The notes: generated from the letters alone by a model not told the origin. 64,000 bases of DNA from Okapia johnstoni (GCA_024291935.2 CM044326.1:38334948-38398947); one strand, 5' to 3'. Shown: positions 46,688 through 57,184, counted from the first letter of the stretch. A program made the numbers and translations.

Positions 46688-46730
46688 ACAGACACACACA
46701 CACACGTGTGTGCATACACACAAACTCATA
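46688..46730. repeat. (CA)n / (TG)n microsatellite
   Basis: Alternating CACACACACGTGTGTGCATACACACA tract next to the antisense BovB tail. Confidence 0.85.
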
Positions 46731-46737
46731 TATGGAT

Positions 46738-47011
46738 TTGTTGCTCAGTTGCTAAGTCGTGACCAACTCTTTGTGACCCCATGGACTGCAGCACGCCAGG
46801 CTTCCCTGTCCTTCACTGTCTCCCAGAGTTTTCTCAGACTCATGTCCACTGAATTGGTGATGCCATACAACCATCTCATCCTCTGTCACCCACTTCTCTT
46901 CCTGCCCTCAATCTTTCCCAGCATCAGGGTCTTTTCCAATGAGTCGGCTCTTTGCATCAGGTGGCCAAAGTGTTGGACCTTCAGCTTCAGCACTAATCTT
47001 TCCTGTGAATA
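46738..47011 (-). mobile_element. BovB LINE 3' end
   Basis: Antisense about 275 bp copy ('ttgctcagttgctaagtcg' to 'cactaatctttcctgtgaat') inserted into the L1 tail. Confidence 0.92.
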
Positions 47012-47105
47012 TGAATAAATCACTTTGCTATACATCTGAAACTAACACAACATTGTAAATCAACTGTACTTCAATTAAAACAAAATAAAGTTAAAAAAAA
47101 AGAGA

Positions 47106-48105
47106 AGGAATGTCTCTCAGCATTTTGCACATAGTAGGAGCATAAAAAACAGTATCTAGAATGTAGTAGCTACTCTGTAGTTACTTATGAAACAGATGAA
47201 TAAGCTTTAGTAGGCTGTATGTGACATGTCTTTTGGACTGCAGAGGCTAGAGTCTTGTGGAGAAAGGCCTTGAAAGCATGGTGAGAAGTGTTGGATGAAT
47301 TCAACAGGCCAGGGGGAACCATAGCATTTCTGGCTAATATTTGGAAAATCTAAGAGCAGTCAGGGTAGAAATGGTGGAGCAAGTGGACTAAGTGCCATGC
47401 AAAAGTCTACCCACATGGTGAATTTATGATGAGAATATTGTCTTAAGAGGTGGGCCAGAATTAAGTATTTGGTCCCAAATAAAACTTGAAGGAAAAAAAA
47501 AAAAACCCTGTAAATAGGAATACAAAATATAGCCAAGCTGCCAAGGAAGACAACTTGAAACACAGATGTTTTGATGGCTGCATGCAATGCTCACCTCGGG
47601 AACAAATTCTTTTTACAATATGGCCCTTGGTAGGTACATGTTTTTAATTAAGCAGGGAGATAAAGTACAACACCAACATGTGAGAGGTAGGCACACCACG
47701 CAAGGGACATCTGATCCGGAGCTGGGTTGTTTATGGTATTCTTGTCAATACCACTGTCATCTCAGCGCTCTGATTATTTTTAAACCCAGGCTTTGTTTTG
47801 CATTATCGGCAAGGAAAGTCTTCGTTTCCAGCCAGGTTTTGATGTGAGATGTTCATTCAAAACTAGAAATATGTAAAGCAAATTCCATTTTTCCTGAGAA
47901 TTTGAACAACTTGAGACTTGGAAGGATAGTTTACAAGAAACAGTAAAAAAAAAAAAAAAGAGAGAGAGAGATGCTAATACGGCCCATTTATTAATATATT
48001 TGGGTGTCCCCAAAGATAAAACCCTGGGGTTAGTGAGAAGTGGGGATTGCCTTCCTGGGAGTGACTTTTGAAGAAGCAACATCATACAAAGAAAGTGGAA
48101 GATGT
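47106..48105. other. Unassigned, with candidate conserved block 47570-47870
   Basis: No transposon recognised. 47570-47870 has conserved-noncoding texture ('acatctgatccggagctggg', 'ttgcattatcggcaagg'). A-runs at about 47493 and 47946. No coding evidence. Confidence 0.4.
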
Positions 48106-48275
48106 GAGTATGTGAATCCCAGCCCTGGCCCTGGTCTTGTGAATGGGATATTGAGAACGTCACTTCACATTTTGAGCCTCAGTGACAACATAGCAATCCC
48201 ATCTCCATGTGGATATAATAATCCCTCTCTAACCAAAGCCCAGCACTGCTGCAGTGAGAGGTTTAGAAATGTGTG
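48106..48275 (+). mobile_element. MIR SINE
   Basis: 'aatcccagccctggccctgg', 'cattttgagcctcagtgac' and 'gatataataatccctctcta' in MIR order. Confidence 0.67.
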
Positions 48276-48389
48276 TGGGAAAGCCCTGAGAATTCTGGAG
48301 AGGAGCTACACCTGTCCCCTGGGTCTCTAGGGGCCATCTGGCCCAGGTGCCTGGCCTCAGCCTCAGAGCACTGCTGCCCATCCTCCACG

Positions 48390-48569
48390 GATGATGTGAG
48401 GTCCCTGGCTCGGGTCCTGCTCAGGGATGATGTGAGGTCCCTGGCTCGGGTCTTGCTCAGGGATGATGTGAGATCCCTTGCTTGGGTCTTGCTCAGGGAT
48501 GATGTGAGGTCCCTGGCTCGGGTCTTGCTCAGGGATGATGTGCGGTCCCTGGCTCGGGTCTTGCTCAGG
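48390..48569. repeat. 36-bp minisatellite, 5 units
   Basis: Five tandem units of exactly 36 bp (48390, 48426, 48462, 48498, 48534), nearly identical; unit 3 carries the most changes. Because 36 is a multiple of 3, both strands stay open: + strand repeats the peptide DDVRSLARVLLR (frame 48273-48578), minus repeats SLSKTRARDLTS (frame 48263-48634). No sign that either is a gene. Confidence 0.97.
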
Positions 48570-48842
48570 GATGCATAGAAAGGAGAGGTCAATTTATCGA
48601 GGAGGTCCCTAAGCTCCTTTCTCTGGGTATGCACTCCAGGATGCAGTCCCTAAATCCATCTTCTCCTTCATCCTTCCCTCGGGCAGAGGGGTGGGGGGCA
48701 AGGACTAGGACAGCTAGGAAGGAGAAGAAGTCAGTTTGATGACCGCTGGCACATGCTACCCCTTCAGTGGCAAGATTTTGTATCTCTTGCCTCAAAACCC
48801 CCAAAATCTTTGTCGCTTTTCCGGAAAATCAGATTTATAGTG
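48570..48842. other. Unassigned spacer
   Basis: Nothing recognised apart from a partial minisatellite unit at 48570-48579. Confidence 0.4.
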
Positions 48843-49050
48843 GATGAGACTCATTGGAAAAGACCCTGAGGCTGGAAAGGTTGAGGGTGGGAGGAGAAGG
48901 GGGCGGCAGAGGATGAGATGGGTGGATGGCATTACTGACTCAATGGACATGAGTTTGAGCAAACTCTGGGAGACACTGAAGGACAGGGAAGCCTGGCATG
49001 CTGCAGTTCGTGATGTCGCAAAGAGTCAGACATGGCAAAGCAACTGAACA
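48843..49050 (+). mobile_element. BovB LINE 3' end
   Basis: Sense, about 200 bp; frame 48844-49047 reads the extreme BovB C-terminus ([20 protein letters not shown]). Confidence 0.93.
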
Positions 49051-49097
49051 CCAACAAAGCTTCACGTCTCCGAAAACAGCCACTCTTATGTGGGCAT

Positions 49098-49308
49098 GAG
49101 AGCGCTAAGTCGCTTCAGTTGTGTCCAACTCTTTGCAACCTTATGAACTGTAGCTCACCAGGCTCCTCTGTCCAGGGGATTCTCCAGGCAAGGATACTGG
49201 AGTTGGGTTGCCTTGCCCTTCTCCAGAGGATCTTCCCAACCCAGGGATCAAACCTGAGTCTCCCGCACGGCAGACAGATTCTTTACCATCTGAGCCACCA
49301 GGGAAGCC
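49098..49308 (-). mobile_element. Bov-tA SINE
   Basis: Full antisense copy with 'gggatcaaacctgagtctcc' and 'gagccaccagggaagcc'. Confidence 0.95.
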
Positions 49309-49599
49309 TTAGGAGAAGACACGAATGCTTTCTTTTTCCTTCCCCTTCCCTTCCTTTTAGTCTCCAACTCCCCCAGAACACGCTTGCCTCCTGAGAGTGG
49401 CTCATCTCTCACCTCCCACTGCTGTGATCTGAGTGACAAGATATGCAAACCCTTTACATGTTCTTTTTACCCCAGGGCTTTGCTTGGCCTATCCCCTCCC
49501 CTATCTAGTCCTAATTTCTACATCTCCAGACAGCTTCCCTCTGGGAAAGAGTCTTTGTCATACAAAGCCAACCAAAGCCCCCTCCCTTTGGCTTCAGGG
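49309..49599. other. Unassigned, pyrimidine-rich
   Basis: C/T-rich 'ccttccccttcccttcc' near 49339. No gene evidence. Confidence 0.4.
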
Positions 49600-49725
49600 A
49601 AGCACCTGGCTTATAGATCAGAGAACAGTCTCTAAATTCAGATCAAATTCCCACTGAGTCATTCACAAGCTGTGTGATGTAAGCCAGTTGGATCACCCTT
49701 CCAAAGTTCAGAAACATCTTTGTAG
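49600..49725 (+). mobile_element. MIR SINE
   Basis: 'aaattcccactgagtcattc' and 'acaagctgtgtgatgtaagcc' match the sense MIR core. Confidence 0.6.
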
Positions 49726-49760
49726 AGTTGCTCTGATGTTAAACCAAATCGTTATACCTG

Positions 49761-49787
49761 ATGGGTGGCGGTGGTGGCGGTGGTGGT
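49761..49787. repeat. (GGT/GGC)n trinucleotide repeat
   Basis: GGTGGCGGTGGTGGCGGTGGTGG directly adjoining the tail of the next SINE. Confidence 0.85.
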
Positions 49788-49986
49788 TTAGTTGCTCAGT
49801 CGCGTCGGACTCTTTGCGACCCGAGGGACTGTGGCCCGCCAGGCTCTTCTATCCATGGGATTTCCCAGGCAAGAATACTGGAGGGGGTTGCCATTTCTTC
49901 TCCAGGGGATCTTTCCAACCCAGGAATCAAACCTGAGTCTCCTGGACTGCAGGTGGGCTCTACCAACTGAGCTACAAGGGAAGCCC
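49788..49986 (-). mobile_element. Bov-tA SINE
   Basis: Full antisense copy with several retained CpGs ('gtcgcgtcggactctttgcg'), suggesting relative youth. Confidence 0.95.
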
Positions 49987-51269
49987 CTATGTCCATCAGA
50001 GTCCCTATCAAAGAGAAGCAAAAAGCAAGCTCAAGCAGTAAGAGGAACAGCAGGAAGGGGAGGCAGGGGGATTAGGAGCTCAACGGCAGCATCAGCAAAA
50101 GCAGGAGCAGAGGAAGCAGCCCCGGTGGCTGGAGGGAGGAGAAGGCAGGAGCAGAGAGAGTTGGTGACCGTGAAGACACCAGGGCAGTGGGGCACAGGCT
50201 GCGGGGTGACCAGGAGCCCGATGCTTCCTCACCCCAGTCCTGTTCCAGGAGCCTGAACTCCAGGCTCAGACCTTCTACGCATTAAACAGGTGGTCCACAG
50301 CAAGTCGCATCACTTCTAGGTGCCTCGGACCCTCCTTCCTCATCCCAGTCCTGTTGGCCCCACTTGGTAGGTGTGATGCTGGCCGAAAGTGGTGGGAGAA
50401 AATGCATTAGGAGCTGTGAAGTGCTGTGCACCCTCCCCACCATGCACTTCCTTAGGTAATGGCTGCCTTTGTTTCCTTCCCCTCTTGGCTCTCTCTTCCA
50501 AGAACTTTCCTCTTACCTCTTCTACGGCAAGCCTCTGCTGGAAAATGCCCCTGCTCAGCTTCTTCCAAGAGGGTTTGTTGATACATGACTGGCTAACCCA
50601 AAATTCAAGAGGTAAAGAGCATGCAGTGGCTTCTTGAAAATGAGACTGGCTGGGATTGGGTAAGCAGAATCAATGGGGAAGAAAATTTTGGATGTTTGAG
50701 TCATTATACATTATGCTCCTCATACAGTCCTCCTTGGAGGGGCAAAGTGAAGGCTCCTGACACCTAAGATCCACCTTCCTTATCTTAACACTGTGGACAA
50801 ACTCTGCCATATTCCATTTTCCTAATGTGGGCGAGACACAGACCTTGCTAAGCCCAGATGAGGTGCTCCTCCGATGGACAAGGAGGAAAGCTTTACCTCT
50901 GAATGCTTCAAGCAATTGAGTTTTCCTACTATCATCAGCATGGTTATGAGCAGTGTTATGTTTTATTTTCAAACTCAGTGTGCGTTCGAGAATTGCTCTT
51001 ACTTGATAACAGCTCTGCCTCTCTGGGGAAGGGCATTGCAATTAAACTTCATGAGAAGTTTTATGTGGTTTTGATATGGCATCCCCCTTCTGAATGTCCC
51101 TCTAAATGAATTTCTAAACCTGCAGTCAGTGCCCATTAAATCAGAGTGTGGGGAAGAGCTGCCCATGATTAATAAAAATGACAGCTTGCAGAGCAGCAGT
51201 GTTAATGTGTGCTGTGCTTTACAATATCTCAATTAATTATAGGCTAGTAGTTTTAGAAGGGAAAGGAGC
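49987..51269. other. Unique DNA, candidate conserved block 50680-51250
   Basis: 50030-50180 is purine-rich (AGGAGCAG-like). A MIR trace may lie near 50295-50345. 50680-51250 has no transposon and carries dense TAAT/ATTA motifs (for example 'ccatgattaataaaaatgac' near 51161 and 'ctcaattaattatagg' near 51228). It looks like a developmental enhancer-type element, by texture only. Confidence 0.45.
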
Positions 51270-51400
51270 CTTATGGATGGATCATCCATGTCACTGCTCC
51301 CTCCCCACTCAGGGATAAGGAAACCAACACCCAGAGAGGGTGAGGAATAAATGGCTCGTCCTCAGTGACATAGGTCATTGGGAACAGAGACCCTATAGAA
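51270..51400 (-). mobile_element. MIR SINE
   Basis: 'cactcagggataaggaaacc' then 'acccagagagggtgaggaa' is the antisense core. Confidence 0.66.
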
Positions 51401-51420
51401 AGTGAAAGAAAGTGAAGGTG

Positions 51421-51614
51421 TTAGTCATTCAGTCATGACCAACACTTTGTGACCCCATGGACTGTAGCCCACCAGTCTCCTCTGTCCATTGAATTCTCCA
51501 GGCAAGAATACTGGAGTGGGTTGCCATGCCCTTCTGTAGGGGATTTTCCTGACCCAGGGATTGAATCTGAGTCTTCCGCAGTGCAGACAGATTCTTTACC
51601 ATCTGAGTCACCAT
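51421..51614 (-). mobile_element. Bov-tA SINE
   Basis: Antisense full copy, 'ttagtcattcagtcatgacc' to 'accatctgagtcacc'; some CpG decay. Confidence 0.94.
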
Positions 51615-52414
51615 GACCTAAATGCCAGACCCATCATTTACTTGGATGATGAGACTGGAAACCTTTCCCAGGACACAGCTGGATTCTTTCCTTTACTCTT
51701 GGGGGCTCTGCTCAGAACCTGATCCAGTCCTGGTCAAAGCAGGACCGATATCACCCCATGGTTCACCTGTGGGTGATGTCCAGAACTGGTTTTTCAGCAC
51801 AAGACGTTCTTGGCGTTATCCACAGACACTCTTTGCAGTGAATTCCTTCCCCCAGGACAAATGGGCTTCTGCTTTGTCTCTGTGCCCAGCTCTCTGACTC
51901 CACAGAGACCCACCCCCCCACAACACACCCCCCCGCCAAGAAGTTTAGAGTCCTACTATGATGGATTGGACATAATCGTGTATTGTTGTTTTTCTAGTTT
52001 TGAGTTTAACTTCAGCTTGGACTGCTGGGCCCTCCAGGCAGATGGGGCTTCCTTAGACCGAACTTCCCACACCCTTTAGTCTCTGTTGCCCTCCACTTGC
52101 CCAGCCTTCAGAGCTGGCAAGTCCCACAAGCCCCTTTCTTTTTCTGGCTTGTCCATCCCTCTCTATGGGGCAGAGTGCATGGCACCCATCATAGCTCAAG
52201 GCCATTACTAACCTGAGTTATGACATCCACATTGAATTATAGTAAATAATCCCCAAATATAGTCTTAAAATTAGCAAATGACCTTGAATATCCACCTGAA
52301 GTTGGTGATAGACTTAATGCTATGTGTTCAATCAATCAGGCCATTTCTTCTTCATCTTTCTCAGCCTCTTTGGTGGTTAGGGTGGTAGTTGTAATTAATT
52401 GTGGTTAATCACAT
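51615..52414. other. Unassigned DNA
   Basis: No repeat recognised. C-runs near 51911 and 51929. Frames 51622-51897 and 51810-52079 are open without domain or splice support. Confidence 0.38.
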
Positions 52415-52622
52415 GTAGCGTGCTCAGTCGATCAGTCATGTCCAACTCTTTGTGACCTTATGGACTGTAGCCTGACAGGCTCCTCTCTCCGTGGGACTTT
52501 TTCAAGCAAGAATACTGGAGTGGGTTGCCATTTGCTCCTCCAGGGGATCTTCCCAGCCCAGGGTTTGAACCTGTGTCTCCAGTATTGCAGGTAGATTCTT
52601 TACCACTGAGCCATCAGGGAAT
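52415..52622 (-). mobile_element. Bov-tA SINE
   Basis: Antisense full copy 'gtgctcagtcgatcagtcatg' to 'cactgagccatcagggaatt'. Confidence 0.94.
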
Positions 52623-52693
52623 TCCTTCCCTAAAAGGTAATTAAGGAGCTTCTGCATATGCTCTTCCCTGCTCTCAGGACCCTTTTGTTGTTG

Positions 52694-52893
52694 TTTTGCA
52701 GTCAGACTAAGTCATGTCTGACTCTACAACTCCATGGACTGCAGCAAGCCAGGCTTCTCTGTCCTCTACTGTCTCCCAGAGTTTGCTCAAACTCATGTCC
52801 ACTAAGTTGGTGATGCTTTCCAACCATCTCATCTTCTGTCATCCCCTTATCCTCCTGTCCTTAATCTTTCCAGCATCTAGTCTTTTCCAATGA
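52694..52893 (-). mobile_element. BovB LINE 3' end
   Basis: Antisense: 'gactgcagcaagccaggcttc' to 'catctagtcttttccaatga'; short and somewhat diverged. Confidence 0.9.
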
Positions 52894-52919
52894 CCTTCAG
52901 GGCCATTCAAAACAAATTA

Positions 52920-53100
52920 TGAAGAGTTTGGGATCTCACGATAGAGAGATGCTGGTTCCCTGAGTTACTAGATAGAGGGAGCCCCTGCCAACTCTCCTCA
53001 CATTTTGCACAAGGAAGAAATGTGCTTCTGTTTTCCTAAGCCACTCAGGTAGCAGGCCTTGTTTGTTACTGCAGCAGAGCTTAGCCCAACCTAATACACA
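52920..53100 (+). mobile_element. MaLR-type LTR 3' end
   Basis: 'ttttcctaagccactcaggta' with 'tgttactgcagcagagctta' and 'cctaatacac' is the 3' end of an MLT1-like LTR. Confidence 0.72.
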
Positions 53101-53439
53101 GTGCAGCTTCTGCCCATCCCCTAAATAATGTGTTCCTCGGGTCCCACGTTCAGTCTCCTTATCTTAACACTCGTCCTGGATACTCTCATGTATCCCCACA
53201 TCCTCGCTCCACCCATGTGCTAAAAGCACCCACACAAAATGTGTGTTTCTGCTTTTGAGATTCAAATGTCTACAGCCAACAACTTGGTCAGTTCCATTTG
53301 GGTATCAATTAGGAAACTGCTGCCAATATATGCAAAAGCATACAGGTTCTCCTCTCCAGACCATTCTTCTGTTCTGTCTTGGTATATTAAGCTGTTGGCT
53401 TTACTGTGTCGAGGAATACAGATAGAAATCCGGACATGT
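53101..53439. other. Unassigned DNA
   Basis: Nothing recognised; short open frame only. Confidence 0.35.
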
Positions 53440-53945
53440 CATTCTTCCTCCCTTCCTATCTCTCACAGCACACCTATCCTGCCATACCTCTGACATAGTT
53501 CTTGACACCATCCATTTCTTCCCAGTCCTAAGTCAGTCTCTCACTTGTTTCATCATCTCTTGCCTCTCTTCCAATAACAGTCTCTTATCTGGTTTTCCTT
53601 GCCCCACTCTTGTTCTTTTCCATGAGCTCTCCACTTGCCTTACTAATGCAAGCAGAGCTTAAAAAAAAAATCTTATCCATCTCAGACTTAAAGTCCTTCA
53701 GGTCTCCCCTTTAACCTCAAACTCTTTTGCAGAATTTTTTTCTTTCAAGGTCAAGTACCTTATTGGGCTTCCCTGGTGGCTCAACGGCAAAGAATTTGCC
53801 TGCAATGCAGGAGATGTGGGCTTGATCCCTGAGTCAGGAAGATCCCCTGGAGAAGGGAATGGCAGAATTTTTAAGGCACTTTTGATGAGGTCCTGGTATA
53901 GCAAGGAGTGTCAGAAATCAAACCTTCAGGGGACTTCTCAGGCTT
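53440..53945 (+). mobile_element. L2 LINE, split by SINE head
   Basis: 'ctaatgcaagcagagctt', 'taaagtccttcaggtctccc' and 'aacctcaaactcttttgcag' follow the L2 body. A Bov-tA fragment lies at 53764-53866. Confidence 0.62.
53764..53866 (+). mobile_element. Bov-tA SINE, 3'-truncated
   Basis: 'gggcttccctggtggctcaa' head through 'gatcccctggagaaggg', then ends abruptly. Loss of the 3' half is unusual for retroposition and implies a later deletion. Confidence 0.9.
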
Positions 53946-54085
53946 CACCCGGGAAAGTCAATTAACCTCTCTAAGTATCATTGTCATCATCGATCCCAAT
54001 AGATAAATAAGGCCTCTTTTACTGGATTATTGTGAGGACTGAATCTGATTATTCATAGTCACATAATTATCATTCAAAATCATTA
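53946..54085 (+). mobile_element. MIR SINE
   Basis: 'gaaagtcaattaacctctct' and 'ggattattgtgaggactgaatc' keep the MIR core and 3' order. Confidence 0.77.
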
Positions 54086-54114
54086 TTGTAAATTATTATT
54101 AGTAATACTAAGAA

Positions 54115-54305
54115 TTACTATATACTGTCCACTTTCAATGGAACAGCAACTATGTTGAACCATTTACATCCATGGCACCTTGTTTAATTTTTCTGACACA
54201 TCTACTTTGCCTTGGATGTAGGGGGCAATAAGCAACTTGTCCAAGAAAACACTGGTAGTAGGTTGCAGAGATGAGAATCAACCACAGGTCTGTCTGACAT
54301 TTGGT
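54115..54305 (-). mobile_element. MIR SINE
   Basis: 'tatactgtccactttcaatg' to 'agcaacttgtccaagaaaacac' and 'gaatcaaccacaggtctgtc', antisense, facing the sense copy just upstream. Confidence 0.75.
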
Positions 54306-54554
54306 GCTTTTTCCATGAAGTGTGGATCTGGGAGCAACATAATGGTACCACTTAATATCCAGAAATGGAGAAAAGGCTGTAAAGATAATAGATCATGTAT
54401 ACAATGTTATAGCATAGAATTGCCACCAAGAGGGCATATCTATATAGAATGAAATATAAATATATGGCAAATAATATTTCCCGGTACATTATAACACCAC
54501 TAAAAATTATATATGTGATTATTTTATGATAACATTGCAAAAGCTTCTCTCCCA
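54306..54554. other. Unassigned AT-rich spacer
   Basis: No repeat or gene recognised. Confidence 0.4.
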
Positions 54555-54750
54555 GCATAGTGATTAAAAGCATCGGGTTCAGGAATCAGATTGCTTTGGT
54601 TTGAGTTACAGCTTTAGAACTTTCTGGTTGTGTGGCCTTAGGCTAATTCCTTAAAATATATAAATAGGGAAAATAACAGAAATTATTTGATAGGGTTGTT
54701 TTAAGGTCCCAGTGGGGCATATTCATATTGCTTAGAAAATTCCTGATGAA
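54555..54750 (+). mobile_element. MIR SINE, near full length
   Basis: Starts at 'gcatagtgattaaaagcatc' (tRNA-derived head), through 'tctggttgtgtggccttagg' to 'gatagggttgttttaagg'. Confidence 0.88.
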
Positions 54751-55429
54751 TTCTCTTCAAACGTCACCATCATCATCATGATCATTGGTATTATTGCAAA
54801 TGATAAAAATCAGGACACAGATTTGTACTTATTTTCATGTTAACCTATAGAAAATGACAGAGACACAGATAAGACTGGAAAAAATGACTATGTGCTAGCA
54901 ATGGATCTCTCCAGCCTATTTAATTGCAAGTGATTTTTCTCTCCTCTTTGCTTTTCAAATTTTTGATGATGAATATGCATCATTTTATAAGAAAAGAATA
55001 GCCCTCTACTCTGGCTTTGGACAAGGAGTTTTGTTTTCTGATCTCACCGATTTTTTTTTTCCCCTACAGGACCGTCTTTGGTCATTAAATTCATTTAAAA
55101 GCTCTGATCCATTTTTGATCATCTGAAATATAGTGACAGGCACCAAAATCAATCCCGCATTCGAGGTTTGCAAGGAGCATAAATTATTTGAGAAGTCGTG
55201 TCAGGTAGAGTTTATTCCAAGGTTTGCTTGCACATTTTAATCAGAAAACACAGAAGGTATATGCAGCTCAGATTGAAATAGCCCTTCACCTTGCTCCAGA
55301 GCCAGGCTGACTTACTGTTTGCTGGTTGATAGGACTGGCAGAAGTTACAGCTTGTGTGATAGACGCAGCCTGGGCAGGAACTGAGGGAAACACATAAAGA
55401 AACATTTATTTAAAAAAAGTAAATCAACC
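54751..55429. other. Unique block leading to copy B
   Basis: No transposon recognised. 55060-55420 has conserved-noncoding texture ('aatcaatcccgcattcgagg', 'gtgatagacgcagcctgg'). A strong splice-acceptor-like site (T/C tract, AG at 55068-55069) and a CAG/GTAGAG donor-like site (55204/55205) would bound a 135-nt noncoding exon. All three frames have stops. Confidence 0.4.
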
Positions 55430-55597
55430 ATAAAGATCCTCCCAGCAGACCTAGGAGATGGAAGCCTCTCTCTCATTTTCTCCTTGGCAAAATTTAATCT
55501 ATCGCTGGGGTTTTTCAAGCGTCATATTCAAAGAGATGCAAATTCGTCAAAGCTGAGACCCCAGCTGACTTTTAGCACCTTGTGAATGTCAAAAGGG
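55430..55597 (+). repeat. Duplicated noncoding element, copy B
   Basis: Direct-orientation counterpart of 41453-41630. The core at 55515-55570 keeps 'caagcgtcatattcaaag', the octamer ATGCAAAT (about 55536-55543) and 'gagaccccagctgact'. Lacks the A-run of copy A, so it is slightly shorter. Flanks outside about 170 bp do not obviously align. Confidence 0.88.
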
Positions 55598-55725
55598 TTT
55601 AGAGGTTGAAGTGACTTACCTCCCTCCATCCTAATTCAAATACATATGTGTGTGGGGGTGTGCAGGTCCGTGTGTGTGTGTGTATATACATATACATATA
55701 TATTTATATATATATTTTTTTTAAG
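55598..55725. repeat. (GT)n and (TA)n simple repeats
   Basis: A GTGTGGGGGTGTG tract from about 55647, a longer (GT)n to 55681, then (TA)n-like sequence to 55717 ending in a T-run. Confidence 0.85.
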
Positions 55726-56324
55726 AAGACTAAAAGCGAGCACAAATCTACCTATGTATTCAGTGCCCTCTTTGTGTGCATCTATCTGCTGCAAAACTGA
55801 AATTCAAACGAAAAATACCATACTGAGAAACAAAAGTGCAACTGGGAATATCCAGTCTATCACTAACCCACAGGACTAGCAAGAGAGGTTTTCTTGTTTT
55901 GTTGTGATTCCTCTAAAACACAATCATTTTATCCATTCCCCAGTCCACTCCAATTAACTGGTTTAGGGATAACGATTAACTCATGAGTGATCTCTGTCCT
56001 CCACATGGTTCACTGCTCACAATTCCCTTAAGTAATATAAGTCATGTATTTACAATAAAAATAAGAGGTGTTAATTAATATCTCCTACACAGTTTTGGTT
56101 GATGGGAGAGTCATGTTCTGTGTGGGGAGCAGCAAGACTGTCCTAGAGGTGGTTTCCCTTCCATCTTTACACAAATGAAGGATCAATCTACTGATGGAAA
56201 TTCTGAAACTTGGAGTCATAAGATAAAAATAATGTTAGCTTTCCCTCCACATAATAAAAGCTCCAGCTTAAGTGTTAGCAATTTTGAGGTCCTCTTATAT
56301 ACAGGAGAATTTAAAAATCTGTTG
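55726..56324. other. Unassigned DNA
   Basis: No repeat or gene assigned. Confidence 0.38.
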
Positions 56325-56445
56325 TACTTTCAATTCAACAATTATTTATTGAGTTTCTAATGAGTGTCGGGCCCTGAGGATGTAAATAGGACTTAGACAC
56401 AATGTCTGCCCTTAGGGAGAGTGTAGATTTACAAGGGAGTGGAAG
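56325..56445 (-). mobile_element. L2 LINE 3' end
   Basis: 'attcaacaattatttattgag' then 'gtctgcccttagggagagtg' is the antisense L2 tail. Confidence 0.76.
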
Positions 56446-56464
56446 GTAAGCTGTGACAAACCTA

Positions 56465-56969
56465 GACAGCATATTAAAAAACAAAGACATCACTTTGCAG
56501 ACAAAGGTTCATCTAGTCAAAGTTGAGGTTTTTCCAGTAGTCGTGTACGGATGTGAGAGTTGGACCATAAAGAAGGTGGAGTGATGAAGAATTGATGTCT
56601 TTGAATCTTTGAATTGTGGTCCTGGAGAAGACTCTTGACAATCCCTTGGATGGCAAGGAGATCAAATCAGTCCATCCTAAAGGAAATCAGCCCTGAATAT
56701 TCATTAGAAGGACTGATGCTAAAACTGAAGCTCCAATACTATGGCCACCTGACTCGAAGCACTGACTCATTGAAAAAGACTCTGATGCTGGGAAAGATTG
56801 AGGGCAGGAGGAGAAGGGGACGACAGAGGATGAGATGGATGGATGGCATCACTGACTCGATGGACATGAGTCTAAGCAAACTCTGGGAGATGGAGGGACA
56901 GGGAAGCCAGGTGTGCTGCAATCCATGGGGTCACAAAGAGTAGAACAAAACTTAGCAACTGAACAACAA
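56465..56969 (+). mobile_element. BovB LINE 3' end
   Basis: Sense, about 500 bp, from 'agcatattaaaaaacaaagac' to 'aacttagcaactgaacaac'. Frame 56614-56943 reads the BovB C-terminus (WSWRRLLTIPW, then the basic [12 protein letters not shown] stretch). Frameshift upstream near 56590; no catalytic core. Confidence 0.94.
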
Positions 56970-56977
56970 GAGAAGAG

Positions 56978-57140
56978 TGTATCGGTCACCCACAGCCACA
57001 ATATGCTGCTGAACAAATAAAATCTCAGTAGAATACAACAAGAAACCTATACTGCTCATGTGTTGGGAGCTCTGCTGATCTCATCTGGCCCTGCTCACAT
57101 GTCCAAAGTTGGGTTCGTTGTAGCTTTTGCATTCTGCTTC
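56978..57140 (-). mobile_element. Ancient LTR-type repeat fragment
   Basis: 'ccacaatatgctgctgaac' and 'gttgggagctctgctgatctc' resemble the same old LTR family as 25028-25590. Weak. Confidence 0.4.
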
Positions 57141-57184
57141 CCAGAAATAGATAAGACCTATGCCATATAAATATGTACCATAGA

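Larger units (their letters stand above)
46010..47105 (+). mobile_element. L1 3' end split by BovB
   Basis: 'acaatagtcaagacatggaagc' and 'ggaatattactcagccatg' (46235-46340), then 'ctataccacagggaactataat' near 46624. After BovB the L1 tail resumes at 47014 ('tttgctatacatctgaaac') to an A-run at 47092. The first about 190 bp are weaker. Confidence 0.8.

Noticed and set aside
48390..48569. CRISPR-like regularly spaced repeat
   Set aside because: Units are contiguous with no unique spacers, and the genome is clearly mammalian.
48263..48634. Repeat proteins on both strands (12-residue repeats)
   Set aside because: Consequence of a 36-bp minisatellite unit; no start context, splice sites or homology.
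49792..50256. Open frame of about 154 codons, plus strand
   Set aside because: Its first third is antisense Bov-tA and the rest is low-complexity purine-rich sequence. Chance frame.
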